Positions 7,804-16,771 of a stretch of 53,400 bases of DNA are shown here, one piece after another (position 1 is the first letter of the stretch; the number at the start of each line of letters is the position of its first letter). The notes under the pieces were generated by a model that saw nothing but the letters and a program-made list of their open reading frames with translations, had not been told where the DNA came from and did not search any database. The position numbers were made by a program, and so were the translations under genes. The DNA lies in assembly GCA_028290465.1 (NCBI GenBank), contig JAQGJU010000148.1:1-53400 (forward strand). The letters run 5' to 3'. Source of the stretch: Xanthobacteraceae bacterium (lineage in GTDB: Bacteria > Pseudomonadota > Alphaproteobacteria > Rhizobiales > Xanthobacteraceae).

Positions 7804-7855
7804 TTGATCTATGAGGCAGAATTAGCCGCTTTAGGATTAGGACGAGGACATCGCA

Positions 7856-9262
7856 ATGCTGGATAAAACGCGCCGCGAACCGTGCCGCAAACTTCTCATC
7901 AAGGGGACGCAGCTCGCGGCCGGGCGCCATGCTGGCGAGATCGTCGATATTCTGATCGCAAGGGGCAAGATCGCCGATGTCGCGCCGCACATCGACGCCG
8001 CCGACGCCGAAGTGCTCGATGGCAATCAAACCCTCGCATCACCGGGCTTCGTCGATGGGCATCGCCATCTTTGGCAGACCAACCTGCGCGGTATGCTCGC
8101 CGACACCGTCCTCGCCGACTACTACCGCGGAGTGCGTGTCGGCTATGCCACAGCGTATACGCCAGACGATGTATATGTAAGTACCTATGCCGGTGCAGTC
8201 GATGCCTTGCGCGACGGTGTCACCACCGTTCTCGATCACTGTCACATCATAAACTCGCCAGAACACGCCGACGCCGCTGCTAATGCGCTGAAGGACGCGG
8301 GCATCCGAGCGATCTTCTGCTACGGGTTTTATGCACCCCCAATTAAAAATCCAGTGTTCCGCGAACGGCAGGACCGCTACCGCGATGTCGGTCGAATGCG
8401 GCGCGATTTTTTCCCGAGCGATGATGGTCTGATAACGCTCGGCGCCGCGCTGACCGAGCAATGGCTTGTGCCTGAGGACGTCACTGCGGACGAGGTTAGG
8501 ACCGCGCGCGACTTGAACTTGCGCAACGTGACACTCCATGTCGGTGCAAATCCTGCCAAAACGGACATTGAACGTTTCCGTTGCACGGGATGTTTCGGTC
8601 CAACCTTCACCTATTCACATTGCAATAGTTGCCAAGCGGCGTTCTTCAAATTCGCCGCAGAAACCGGTGGCGCCGTGGTTTCCACGCCGGAAACTGAACT
8701 CGGCATGGGAATGGGGTTTCCCTCGACTAACAAGGCTTTGGAGGCGGGCGCGCGGTTCGGTCTCGGCATCGATATCGTGTCCTTTGGAAACGGTGACATG
8801 CTGACGACGACGCGGCTCGCTCTTCAAACTGCACGTGCACTCCATTGCCAACCGTCTGTGCTCGCCGGTAAGATGCCGGAGTCCTCAGGCTATACGACCA
8901 AGGATGCGCTGGCCTGGGCTACAAGCGGCGACGCCGTCGGCCTGACGGACAAAATCGGCAGCATCGAAACCGGCAAACACGCCGACGTCGTACTGTTCAA
9001 GACTGATCGCCTCAATCTGTCACCGCTCAGCAATCCTGCTACTGCCATCGTAATGCATGCGCGGTCCAGCGATATCGATACCGTGATCGTTGGTGGCCAG
9101 TTGCGGGTGAAGGACGGCGAACTGGTCGGCGTTGATATCAAAGGCTTGCTGCCAAAACTTGAGCAGTCAAAACGGTCGATCGTGGAGCGCGTGCGACAGG
9201 CACGCAGCGAGCAAAGCGATATGGGTCAGGCTTACGAGACCTTGATCGCCGGCAAGCCCTAA
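7856..9262 (+). CDS. TRZ/ATZ-type amidohydrolase (cytosine deaminase-like)
   Basis: A 468-residue enzyme of the metal-dependent amidohydrolase superfamily. The first metal motif is GFVDGHRH (histidines at about 69 and 71). Downstream segments are TYSHCNSCQ, GAVVSTPETELGMGMG and GIDIVSFGNGDMLTTTRLALQ, which follow the pattern of TRZ/ATZ and SsnA-like hydrolases that deaminate or dechlorinate heterocyclic compounds. The C-terminus has the usual IGSIETGKHADVVLF small beta domain. Start ATG 7856 follows an AGGACGAGGACA purine-rich site. It probably performs a hydrolytic step on the compound imported by the ABC system at 11-15.6 kb, with which it shares a candidate operator. Confidence 0.85.
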   Translation: MLDKTRREPCRKLLIKGTQLAAGRHAGEIVDILIARGKIADVAPHIDAADAEVLDGNQTLASPGFVDGHRHLWQTNLRGMLADTVLADYYRGVRVGYATAYTPDDVYVSTYAGAVDALRDGVTTVLDHCHIINSPEHADAAANALKDAGIRAIFCYGFYAPPIKNPVFRERQDRYRDVGRMRRDFFPSDDGLITLGAALTEQWLVPEDVTADEVRTARDLNLRNVTLHVGANPAKTDIERFRCTGCFGPTFTYSHCNSCQAAFFKFAAETGGAVVSTPETELGMGMGFPSTNKALEAGARFGLGIDIVSFGNGDMLTTTRLALQTARALHCQPSVLAGKMPESSGYTTKDALAWATSGDAVGLTDKIGSIETGKHADVVLFKTDRLNLSPLSNPATAIVMHARSSDIDTVIVGGQLRVKDGELVGVDIKGLLPKLEQSKRSIVERVRQARSEQSDMGQAYETLIAGKP

Positions 9263-9294
9263 ACCGCACAGCGCTCATAATGATCGGAGCGTGA

Positions 9295-10470
9295 CTAACC
9301 GACGTCCCGGCCCCAAAGCTTGCGGCTGGCGATGGCTGCGCCTTCGCTGCAAGCTCGCATCTTCGCCCACACGACATCGCGCGCCACCAGTTCGGTCCCC
9401 GCCGAGGTGCCAAAGCCGCAATCGGTGCCGGCAATCACGCGCGTGCGGTCGCCGACCACGGCGACGGCCTCGCCGATGCGGTTGGCCACCACCTGAGGGT
9501 GCTCGACGAAATTGGTGGTGGTGTCGATCACGCCTGGAATGAGCAACATGGTATCGGGCAGCGGATTACTGCGCAGCGCGTCGTATTCGTGCTGGTGCCG
9601 GGGATTGGCAAATTCGATGCTCAGGGCGCCGACCTTGGCGTAATACATCAACGGCAACAGGGTTGCCAACGGCACATCGTGCGTGTGCGGCCCCTCCCAA
9701 TTGCCCCAGCAGCAATGCAGCCGAATATTCTCCGCCGGAATTCCTTCAATGGCGAGATTGATCGCCTCGATGTGGGTCTCCATCGCGCGGATGAATTCGG
9801 CGTCGCTCTTATCCTTGTAGAGGCGCGCGCGTTCCATGCCGAGGTCCGGACAGTCAATCTGCAGCACAAAACCGTTCTGCACGATGCAGCGATATTCCTT
9901 CGCCAATTCGCGGGCAAGGGCCAACACGTAGGCTTCCTGCGTCTCGTAATGCGCATTCAGCATCGTGGTAGCGATGATGCCAGGCGAGACGGAAGTGATG
10001 AAGGCATCTGCCGGCGTCTTGCCCGCCTTGGTCAGCGCGCTGCGCAGCAGGTCACATTCCGCCTGAACATCGGCGAGGCTGTCGTAGGACAATTCGGCGA
10101 CCGCCTGCGGTGCGTTGCCGATGCGCGTATGACGCCCCATCCGCTGTCGCCGCAATTTTGCGAATTGCGGGAAGTCGTCGATATCGCGCGGCGTCGGCCG
10201 GCTGGACTCGCCGCCGAAGCCGCGCATGCGCTGGGGCAAGTAGGTCGAAAACCCCGGCCGTGACTGCTCTCCATCGCTCACGATGTCGCAATTGGCCGCG
10301 ACCTGCTCGCGCACGACAGCATCGACCGCGGCGTGAATTTCTCGGTCCAGCGCCGTACGGTCGATCGGGTTGCTGATCTCATCCTCTAGCAACAGTTCGG
10401 ACAACAAATCGGTTTGCCGCGGAAGGCTACCGCAATGCGTTGTCAGGATTCGATCTGCGCTCGCTTGCAT
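9295..10470 (-). CDS. MetE-like cobalamin-independent methyltransferase family protein
   Basis: A 391-residue protein homologous to the C-terminal catalytic half of MetE (UROD/MetE-like fold). It opens with ILTTHCGSLPR, has GEQSRPGF near residue 70, and keeps plausible zinc ligands: LHCCWGNWEG (H and C near 250), SIEFANPRHQHE (E near 284) and GTDCGFG (C near 351). Stand-alone members include methionine synthase-like proteins and epoxyalkane:coenzyme M transferases, and are common in catabolic loci where a thiol attacks an alkyl group. It is convergent with the amidohydrolase gene and downstream of a decayed cupin gene on the same strand. A methyl or alkyl transfer during substrate breakdown is inferred, not shown. 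Confidence 0.8.
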   Translation of the reverse strand: MQASADRILTTHCGSLPRQTDLLSELLLEDEISNPIDRTALDREIHAAVDAVVREQVAANCDIVSDGEQSRPGFSTYLPQRMRGFGGESSRPTPRDIDDFPQFAKLRRQRMGRHTRIGNAPQAVAELSYDSLADVQAECDLLRSALTKAGKTPADAFITSVSPGIIATTMLNAHYETQEAYVLALARELAKEYRCIVQNGFVLQIDCPDLGMERARLYKDKSDAEFIRAMETHIEAINLAIEGIPAENIRLHCCWGNWEGPHTHDVPLATLLPLMYYAKVGALSIEFANPRHQHEYDALRSNPLPDTMLLIPGVIDTTTNFVEHPQVVANRIGEAVAVVGDRTRVIAGTDCGFGTSAGTELVARDVVWAKMRACSEGAAIASRKLWGRDVG

Positions 10471-10500
10471 AACAGGCCTCTGATAGTGGAAAAGCGAAAC

Positions 10501-11002
10501 CTAACCGACTTCCGGAAGAGGTTTGCCGTTCGCGGTTGCGATTATAGCGCCAATCAGCACGAACGCGATGGCGCAAGGTTCAGTCCCGCTGTGGGTCCAA
10601 TTGGGGATAGTCCCCCCGCTGGATGGCGACGTCTCCAGCTTCCAAGTGGACCTCTTCATCGTCAGGGTTCATGTCGATGTCGCCAGGTAGCTCTGCATAA
10701 TGAACGGAATCGGTCCGATGACGCTGCTGCGTGACGCCGGCCGAATCGAAAAACGGTACCTCAGTTTCGCTGGTGCGGACAACTCGCTTCGCACCGTCGG
10801 AACGATCGTCACTATTCGATAGGAAACTCGTTTTCGTGGACAGACGACAATCGCTTCTCCGTCCGGCTGCAATTCCTTGGCACATATGGCGTCGTCGCGA
10901 ACGGCATTGCCTACCATCCATGTCATGGTCAGTCACGGCCCGTTGGTCTTGATAATTCCAGGCCGGCCCTTCGTGCGGGCACTTGCTCCCTTCCAAATAC
11001 AC
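10501..11002 (-). pseudogene. Frameshifted cupin-domain protein gene
   Basis: Cupin homology runs through several reverse-strand frames. One segment reads TDHDMDG, another has VTQQRHRTDSVHYAELPGDI and DDEEVHLEAGDVAIQRG (the second cupin motif), and after a shift the end reads NWTHSGTEPCAIAF and GKPLPEVG before a TAG at 10503-10501. Small cupins of this type, with an HRTDS-DY-G-I-M segment, often accompany catabolic enzymes. The needed shifts mean no intact protein is made. It would have been the first gene of an operon with the MetE-like gene, reading from the control region near 11.02 kb. Confidence 0.8.
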
Positions 11003-11004
11003 CC

Positions 11005-11030
11005 TTGACAGATTAAAACATACGTATGAT
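11005..11030. promoter_or_regulatory. CATACGTATG operator with -35-like TTGACA, site 2
   Basis: TTGACA at 11005-11010 is followed eight bases later by CATACGTATG (11019-11028), giving the same spacing as site 3. TATGAT at 11025-11030 could serve as a -10 box, but the 14-base spacer is short, so the precise promoter is uncertain. The site lies between the divergent cupin/MetE-like unit and the ABC transporter operon that begins at 11101, so it could control both. Confidence 0.55.
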
Positions 11031-11100
11031 AGCTTCCATCCTCAATTTAGAACCGCGCCGGCATGAGTGCGAGCCAAATAATCACTACGGGGAAACGAAA

Positions 11101-12228
11101 ATGCGAAAGCTTCTAGGAGCAACGGTCGCTGCCCTCCTGACCTGCACTGCGGTGCACGCGCAGGAAACCTACAAGGTTGGCAGTTCGGTCGGCCTGTCGG
11201 GTTACATCGCCTTCATCGATGGGCCCTGGAAGGACGGCATTGCGCTCGCCGCCGACGCGATCAATCAAAACGGCGGCATCCTCGGACGAAAGATAGAAGT
11301 CGTCGCAGAAGACATGCGATCGGAACCGGCGGAAGCCGTAACCGTTGCCCGGAAGCTGATCAATTCCGACAAGGTGATCGCGCTGATCAACGGCTGCAGC
11401 TCTGCCGGCAACGCCGCAATGGCCGCCTTAGTCGCACGCGCTAAGATCCCGATGATGCTGTGCTCAATCCTCCCACCAAAGACAGAAGACCATAAGTGGG
11501 CGTTCTCCTATCTGCCGCCGCCTGTGTTCGATGTTGAAATTCGCTACGCCCACCTACAAAAAGTCGGGAAGAAAAAGGTCGGCATTCTCTACGATGCCAC
11601 CCCCTATTCCGGTTTACAGAAGCGGACCGCTGAGGAACTGGCCGCCAAATACGGCATCGAGATCGTGGGGGCCGAACAGTTCAAGCCAGCCGACGCCGAC
11701 ATGACATCTTATCTGACCAAGCTCGACGCAGCTGGCGCGCAGGCCATCATAAAGATGGGCAGCGGACCCGCCACCATCACCGCCGTGAAAGCGATTAAGC
11801 AACTTGGCTTGTCGCTACCGTTACTGGCCAGCACAGAGGATCTTGATGTCGTGCGAGGTGCAGCAGCGGCACTCGGTGATCAGTTCATCTTCCCGGGTCA
11901 ACGCACTCAGGTTCTGCACTTGCTGCCGAAGGGCGATGCCAGCGTGAAGGCGACCAGCGAATTCCTGACACTATGGAAGGCGAAGTACGGCGACCGCGAT
12001 TCGACCTGGGCCGCCCGCGGCTGGGATGCATTGCAGACCGTCGTGGTAGCGATCCGCAAGGTCAACACGGTCGACGGCACCAAAGTCCTTGCGGCCATCG
12101 AGGACAATTCGTCGCTCGGTGGAGCCAGCGGCGACCTGCAATTCAGCCCAGACAATCATCTCGGCGTGCGGACTAACCCGTACTACCTTGCCACGATGGT
12201 CAACGGCAAAGTTGAACTTGTTCAATGA
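11101..12228 (+). CDS. Branched-chain-type ABC transporter substrate-binding protein (LivK family)
   Basis: A 375-residue periplasmic protein. ATG 11101 follows GGGGAAACGAAA and begins a clear signal peptide (MRKLLGATVAALLTCTAVHA, cleavage likely before QET). An upstream in-frame ATG at 11026 would add a polar stretch before the signal and is less likely. The mature part follows the type I periplasmic-binding fold of LivJ/K proteins: KVGSSVGLSGYIA, INQNGGILGRKIEVVAED and INGCSSAGNAAMAALV. These proteins bind amino acids but also amides, urea and aromatic acids, so the ligand is open. It is first in a tightly overlapping five-gene transporter operon with the predicted operator just upstream. 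Confidence 0.92.
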   Translation: MRKLLGATVAALLTCTAVHAQETYKVGSSVGLSGYIAFIDGPWKDGIALAADAINQNGGILGRKIEVVAEDMRSEPAEAVTVARKLINSDKVIALINGCSSAGNAAMAALVARAKIPMMLCSILPPKTEDHKWAFSYLPPPVFDVEIRYAHLQKVGKKKVGILYDATPYSGLQKRTAEELAAKYGIEIVGAEQFKPADADMTSYLTKLDAAGAQAIIKMGSGPATITAVKAIKQLGLSLPLLASTEDLDVVRGAAAALGDQFIFPGQRTQVLHLLPKGDASVKATSEFLTLWKAKYGDRDSTWAARGWDALQTVVVAIRKVNTVDGTKVLAAIEDNSSLGGASGDLQFSPDNHLGVRTNPYYLATMVNGKVELVQ

Positions 12229-12956
12229 CCGCGGATGGGAAGGCCTTGCTCAGGATCGAGGGGCTGTCGGCATCTTACGGACAGAACGACGCGCTTGAGC
12301 CGTCGTCGCTGCATGTCGACCTGGGCGAAATTGTCGTCGTGCTTGGGCCGAACGGCGCCGGCAAATCGACGCTGATGCGCGCCATCATGGGTTTGATCGC
12401 GACCCGTGGCCGCATCTATTTCAAAGGCGAAGAGATCTCGCAGAGGCCGACGCGCCAGCGAGCCAGCGCCGGCGTGACGCTTGTGCCGGAAGGGCGCGGC
12501 ATCCTCGGGCCGCTGACGGTGATGGAAAATCTCGAGCTCGGCGCCTATGGACGCTATGGCCGCGTTCCGAAACACGAGATAAGGCGATCGTTCGACAAGG
12601 TGTTCGGGCTGTTTCCCCGGCTCGCCGAGCGCAAGGCGCAGAAGGCCGGGCTTATGTCGGGCGGCGAGCAGCAGATGCTCGCGGTGGGGCGCGCGCTGAT
12701 GTCGGACCCTTCGCTGTTGTTGCTGGACGAGCCGTCATTAGGATTGGCGCCGCGCGTCACCCAGGAGATTTTGCAATCGCTGGCCGCGCTGAACAAGGAG
12801 GGCTTGACCATCCTGTTGGTCGAACAGAAGGCGCCGCTGGCGCTCGAAATTGCGGGCCGCGCCTATGTGCTTCGCAGTGGCAGGGTTGTCGCCGCCATGC
12901 ACACCGCCGATATTGCCGGCCCAGAAGCGTTGGCCGCACTCTACCTCGGGGCTTGA
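12225..12956 (+). CDS. livF: ABC transporter ATPase, LivF family
   Basis: A 243-residue ATPase with Walker A GPNGAGKST near residue 45, signature MSGGEQQMLAVGRALM and Walker B LLLLDEPSLGLAP, followed by VEQKAPLALEIAGRAYVL, all typical for LivF. Its ATG overlaps the stop of the binding-protein gene by four bases (ATGA), so translation is coupled. With LivG it should energise import through the LivH/LivM channel. Unlike the fragment at 5698-6108 this copy is complete. Confidence 0.92.
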   Translation: MTADGKALLRIEGLSASYGQNDALEPSSLHVDLGEIVVVLGPNGAGKSTLMRAIMGLIATRGRIYFKGEEISQRPTRQRASAGVTLVPEGRGILGPLTVMENLELGAYGRYGRVPKHEIRRSFDKVFGLFPRLAERKAQKAGLMSGGEQQMLAVGRALMSDPSLLLLDEPSLGLAPRVTQEILQSLAALNKEGLTILLVEQKAPLALEIAGRAYVLRSGRVVAAMHTADIAGPEALAALYLGA

Positions 12957-12960
12957 CGCG

Positions 12961-13914
12961 ATGAATCTTCAAACCTCCAACTCGCCGATTTATCGCTGGA
13001 CGCTGGCGGCCGTGGCGGTAGCGGTCGTGCCGCTCGTCGCCAACGACTACGTGCTGTCTCTGCTGATCGTCGGGGCGATCTACGCGATCATGTGCATCGG
13101 ACTCAATCTATTCATGGGGCAGACCGGACAAATCTCGTTCGGCCACAATGCTTTTGCCGCGATAGGTTGCTATGGAACCGCCATTCTAACCACAACCTAC
13201 AATTGGGCGCCCGTGCCTGCGCTGATCGCATCGGCCGTTTTGGCGGTGTTGCTTGCGCTCGTCGTCGGTACGCCCACGCTGCGGCTCAAGGGCCATTACC
13301 TGGCAATGGCTACGCTGGCGCTCGGGCTGATCGTCTTCGAACTGGCGGTTCAGATGGAATGGCTGACCGCCGGATTCCTCGGCATCTCGGGCATTCCGCC
13401 ATTCTCGCTCGGCTTCTGGACCGCGCAGACCGATATCCAGTATTACGCCCTGGTCTGGGTCTTTGTCGGCGTGGGGATGTGGCTGTCGCACCGCATTGTC
13501 AAATCGCGGCTCGGCCGAGCTTTCGGTGCCATCGCCGGCGACGAGAACGCCGCCTCCGCACTCGGGATTTCGGTGTCGCGCTACAAGCTCAAGGCGCTAG
13601 CCATTTCCGCGGTCTATGCGTCAGTCGGCGGCTCGCTGCTGGCGCATTATGTGTCGTTTGTCAGCCCCGAAGTGATCGGCATCGGCCTGGTGACGATACT
13701 GTTCACCATGGTGTTCGTCGGCGGCATAGGCACCACCGCCGGCCCGGTGCTTGGCGCCATCGTAATCAACGTGCTGCCGGCTGCGCTGACGCAATTCCAA
13801 GACTACCGCCAACTGGCCTACGGCGCGATGCTGTTGGTGGTAATCATGTTCGTGCCGCGCGGCTTGCAGTCGCTGGTAAGCCTCGGTCTGAGCTGGAAGG
13901 GGGCCGCGCGATGA
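12961..13914 (+). CDS. livM: ABC transporter permease, LivM family
   Basis: A 317-residue inner-membrane permease with about eight to nine hydrophobic segments. It contains NLFMGQTGQISFGHNAFAAI, the conserved LivM signature (GQ-SFGHA-F--IGAY), and the ALGISVSRYKLKALAISA cytoplasmic loop that contacts the ATPases. The ATG at 12961 lies four bases after the livF stop. The last bases overlap the start of livG. It forms the translocation path with LivH. Confidence 0.92.
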   Translation: MNLQTSNSPIYRWTLAAVAVAVVPLVANDYVLSLLIVGAIYAIMCIGLNLFMGQTGQISFGHNAFAAIGCYGTAILTTTYNWAPVPALIASAVLAVLLALVVGTPTLRLKGHYLAMATLALGLIVFELAVQMEWLTAGFLGISGIPPFSLGFWTAQTDIQYYALVWVFVGVGMWLSHRIVKSRLGRAFGAIAGDENAASALGISVSRYKLKALAISAVYASVGGSLLAHYVSFVSPEVIGIGLVTILFTMVFVGGIGTTAGPVLGAIVINVLPAALTQFQDYRQLAYGAMLLVVIMFVPRGLQSLVSLGLSWKGAAR

Positions 13915-14705
13915 CGCAAGTCCCCTTGCTCAGCCTGAAATCACTGACCAAGAATTTCGGCGGCATTGCCGCGACCAACGATATTTCGCTCGACGTGGCA
14001 GCGGGCTCGATCACCGCGGTGATCGGCCCGAACGGCGCTGGCAAGACCACGCTGTTCAACCTGGTCGCCGGTTTCTACCGGACTGACAAAGGCCGCATCG
14101 AGCTCAACGGTCAGGACATCACGAATAGGCCGCCCGATCAGATCGCATCGCGTGGATTGATCCGGACTTTTCAGCTCGTCCGCCCGTTCGCGCAGATGAC
14201 CGCGTTCGAGAACGTGCTGGTCGGTTTCCATCTGCAGACCCGCGGCGATCTGCTTTCGGCGATCATCCGGCCGCGCTGGCTGCAGGAGCAAGAACGCCGC
14301 ATTCGTGAGAAGGCCGCGCAACTGCTCGACATGGTCGGGCTCGGCGTACAGATGGACACGCCGGCGCTGAGTCTCACTTACGGTCAGCAGCGGCTGCTGG
14401 AGATCGCGCGGGCGCTGGCAGCGAAGCCATTGTTGCTGATGCTTGACGAACCGGCCGCGGGACTGACGTCACAGGAAACTGCGCAACTTGCGCGCCTGAT
14501 CAAGATCATCCGCGACCAGGGAATTTCTATACTGCTTATCGAACATGACATCGAGTTGGTGATGGGCATTGCAGACACGGTTTGCGTGCTCGATTTCGGC
14601 CGTAAGATTGCGAACGGGACACCGACGCAAGTGCGGAAAGACCCTGCCGTTATCACCGCATATCTCGGCCCCGTCGACACCAAAAAAAGTTTAGCCAATG
14701 TATGA
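13911..14705 (+). CDS. livG: ABC transporter ATPase, LivG family
   Basis: A 264-residue ATPase. Walker A is GPNGAGKTT near residue 44, the Q-loop segment is GLIRTFQLVRPF, the signature is LTYGQQRLLEIARALA (the LSYGQQR form typical of LivG) and Walker B is LLMLDEPAAGL followed by LIEHDIELVMGIAD. ATG 13911 overlaps the livM stop (ATGA). It pairs with LivF as the asymmetric ATPase dimer of a branched-chain-type importer. Confidence 0.92.
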   Translation: MTQVPLLSLKSLTKNFGGIAATNDISLDVAAGSITAVIGPNGAGKTTLFNLVAGFYRTDKGRIELNGQDITNRPPDQIASRGLIRTFQLVRPFAQMTAFENVLVGFHLQTRGDLLSAIIRPRWLQEQERRIREKAAQLLDMVGLGVQMDTPALSLTYGQQRLLEIARALAAKPLLLMLDEPAAGLTSQETAQLARLIKIIRDQGISILLIEHDIELVMGIADTVCVLDFGRKIANGTPTQVRKDPAVITAYLGPVDTKKSLANV

Positions 14706-15582
14706 CATGTCCACGATCCTTCAGTTCCTCGTCAACGGCATTGGCATCGGCTGCATTTACGGCCTCGTCGCGATCGGATTTGCTGTTATCTTCAACGCCA
14801 GCGGCATCGTGAATTTCGCGCAAGGCGTCTTCGTGATGCTGGGCGGCATCTTCACTTACGTGACCTTCAAGACTGGATATTTTCCGCTGTGGCTATGCGC
14901 CGTCATCTCCGTGATGGCGACGGCGGCGATCGGCGCGATTTTCCAAATATTGATCGTGCGCCCGCTGCTTAAGAAACGCACTGCGCTGTTCATGATGATT
15001 TTGGCAACGCTGGCTGTGGCGGTGATTCTGGAAAATGCCGTTCTGCATCTGGTCGGGGATCGATCCTTCAGCTTCCCACCGTTTAGCCCGGGCCCGCCAT
15101 TCAAATGGGGCGGGGTCGTACTCGACCGCCAGATGATCTGGATTGTCACTAGCACCGTCGTGCTGGTCGGGCTGCTGGTTGCGCTTTATCGCTACACCTT
15201 GGTTGGCAAGGCGATGAAGGCCTGTGCAATTAACCCGCAGGTCGCGAGCATTCTATCGATCCCGGTGCAGAAAATGTTGGTATATTCATTCGCCCTAAGC
15301 GCCGCCCTCGGCGCCGTGGCCGGAATCCTGATCACGCCCACGCAATACACAGCCTATCACATCGCCGTGCCGTTCTCGGTTACCGGCTTCGTCGCCGCCT
15401 TGATCGGCGGATTAGGCAACCCATTCGGCGCCTTTGTAGGGGGGCTAATCGTTGGTCTTCTGCAATCCTATTCGGTGCTCTTCTTTTCAGCAGGCTATAA
15501 GGAAGTGGTGACGTTCAGCGTCCTGCTGTTGTTCTTATTCGTGCGGCCGGGCGGGTTGTTTGGCTCGCTGGTCGAAGATTGA
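14698..15582 (+). CDS. livH: ABC transporter permease, LivH family
   Basis: A 294-residue inner-membrane protein with about eight hydrophobic segments. Signature segments are NGIGIGCIYGLVAIGFAVIF near the N-terminus, GIVNFAQGVFVMLGG (the LivH N-FAQGE-MLG motif) and GFVAALIGGLGNPFGAFVGG near the C-terminus. The ATG at 14698 overlaps the end of livG by eight bases; ATG 14707 is an alternative that lies just past the livG stop. It completes the importer. Order K-F-M-G-H differs from the E. coli livKHMGF order but similar shuffled orders are common in rhizobia. Confidence 0.92.
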   Translation: MYDMSTILQFLVNGIGIGCIYGLVAIGFAVIFNASGIVNFAQGVFVMLGGIFTYVTFKTGYFPLWLCAVISVMATAAIGAIFQILIVRPLLKKRTALFMMILATLAVAVILENAVLHLVGDRSFSFPPFSPGPPFKWGGVVLDRQMIWIVTSTVVLVGLLVALYRYTLVGKAMKACAINPQVASILSIPVQKMLVYSFALSAALGAVAGILITPTQYTAYHIAVPFSVTGFVAALIGGLGNPFGAFVGGLIVGLLQSYSVLFFSAGYKEVVTFSVLLLFLFVRPGGLFGSLVED

Positions 15583-15588
15583 CAGCCT

Positions 15589-16347
15589 TTACTCGGCCGC
15601 TTGCTTGGCGTGCACCCGGGTGGCCGTCCTGCGTTCGCCATTTTTCGCCGCGGTCGCTCTTGCCATTTTCGGCTTTTTACGCCGCGCCGGAGCCGCGCCT
15701 CGCATGCCGGCCGATACAAACGCTACCAGTTCATCAATAATACGGTCGGCATCATCGGTATCGCATTGCCCGGCGGACAGACGCTTCAGCCGGTATGAGC
15801 GATAGGCGTCGCCGACGATGTTCAGCGTCGACCCAATTGTGAAATCGTACCGCCAGAAGATTTCCTCTTCGTCCAGATTGGGAAGCGCTCGACCAATCGC
15901 CTTTACGAACTGCCGTGCCATGGCATCGTGTTGTTCGGAGAGATACGAGCCAATTAGATCTCCAGGCAACGCCCGCGCCAGCATCATCAATCGAGGATAA
16001 TAGATGCCCGGTCCGCTCCTGTCCTTGGACAATCGCACGAACGGCTCGACTAGAATTCGAATTAAGGTCTCCAGGTCGGGGCGGCCCCCATTTAACAATG
16101 TTTCGTAGGCATTGAGGGAGGTTAGCCGAGCCTCGTTGATCGGCGTAGCCAAAGTCCTGAGCACCTCACGGATCAGATTGAGCTTCGACGAAAAATGATA
16201 GTTGACCGCACCGAGATTGGCTTTGGCTTCCGAGGTGATATCTCGAATCGAGACCGCGTCGAAGCTACGATTTCCAAATAGCCGAATCGCGGCATCTAGA
16301 ATTTGTGCTTTGGTGGTTGACTCTGAACGGATGACTTTGCGGCCCAT
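15589..16347 (-). CDS. TetR family transcriptional regulator
   Basis: A 252-residue protein with an N-terminal TetR helix-turn-helix: TKAQILDAAIRLFGNRSFDA, IRDITSEAKANLGAVNYHFSSK, the recognition helix being the LGAVNYHF part. The C-terminal ligand domain belongs to the group with a YYPRLMMLARALPGD helix, seen in CerR/YbiH-like regulators. A basic Lys/Arg/Ala-rich tail extends past the usual end. It ends six bases from the livH stop on the opposite strand and diverges from the VOC gene. It is the best candidate to bind the three CATACGTATG-type sites, which would make it autoregulated. Confidence 0.9.
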   Translation of the reverse strand: MGRKVIRSESTTKAQILDAAIRLFGNRSFDAVSIRDITSEAKANLGAVNYHFSSKLNLIREVLRTLATPINEARLTSLNAYETLLNGGRPDLETLIRILVEPFVRLSKDRSGPGIYYPRLMMLARALPGDLIGSYLSEQHDAMARQFVKAIGRALPNLDEEEIFWRYDFTIGSTLNIVGDAYRSYRLKRLSAGQCDTDDADRIIDELVAFVSAGMRGAAPARRKKPKMARATAAKNGERRTATRVHAKQAAE

Positions 16348-16771
16348 GGGTCTTTGATAAACCTCATATAATGCACGTCAAGGGTTGGTGGCGTCTCAAT
16401 TTGAATTTTGAGCGGCGGCATTGAGTCAAGGGAACGCATTTTCTGGCGCTGAAATAGCCGAGAAGAAGGCGTCCGGCTCGACTTACGTCCGGCCGAGAAG
16501 GATGCAATGGGCAGGAAAGGCGCGAAGAAGCTGCATCTGTGGAGGGGCCGAAATGACTCGCCGCAAATGCACTTGACAAATTGATACATACGTTTGACTG
16601 TATCCTGCAATAGTTATGAAACAGAAAACCCCGTCTCCAGCGAAGGCGTTCAGCTCTATGCCGGCAGTGAGTTAGGGCCGAGCACAAAAATGCTTGTGCG
16701 GCGCTCTGTGCTCCAACTGACACAAGCAGGCACGCTCCCGCGTAACGCAACCCGTAATAAGGAGGCCCATC
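16348..16771. promoter_or_regulatory. Divergent control region between tetR and the VOC gene
   Basis: No gene is seen in these 424 bases. Toward the TetR gene a reverse-strand TTGACG/TATATG pair near 16360-16385 is a plausible promoter. Toward the VOC gene the operator-containing promoter lies at 16573-16606, followed by a leader of about 170 bases before a strong AAGGAGG ribosome binding site. The long leader has no obvious riboswitch-like fold that I can identify. Confidence 0.45.
16573..16606 (+). promoter_or_regulatory. CATACGTTTG operator with TTGACA, site 3
   Basis: TTGACA (16573-16578) is followed after eight bases by CATACGTTTG (16587-16596), one base away from the perfect palindromes at sites 1 and 2 and with the same spacing from TTGACA as site 2. 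A TATCCT at 16601-16606 may be part of the -10 region. The location between the TetR gene and the VOC gene supports autoregulation. Confidence 0.55.
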
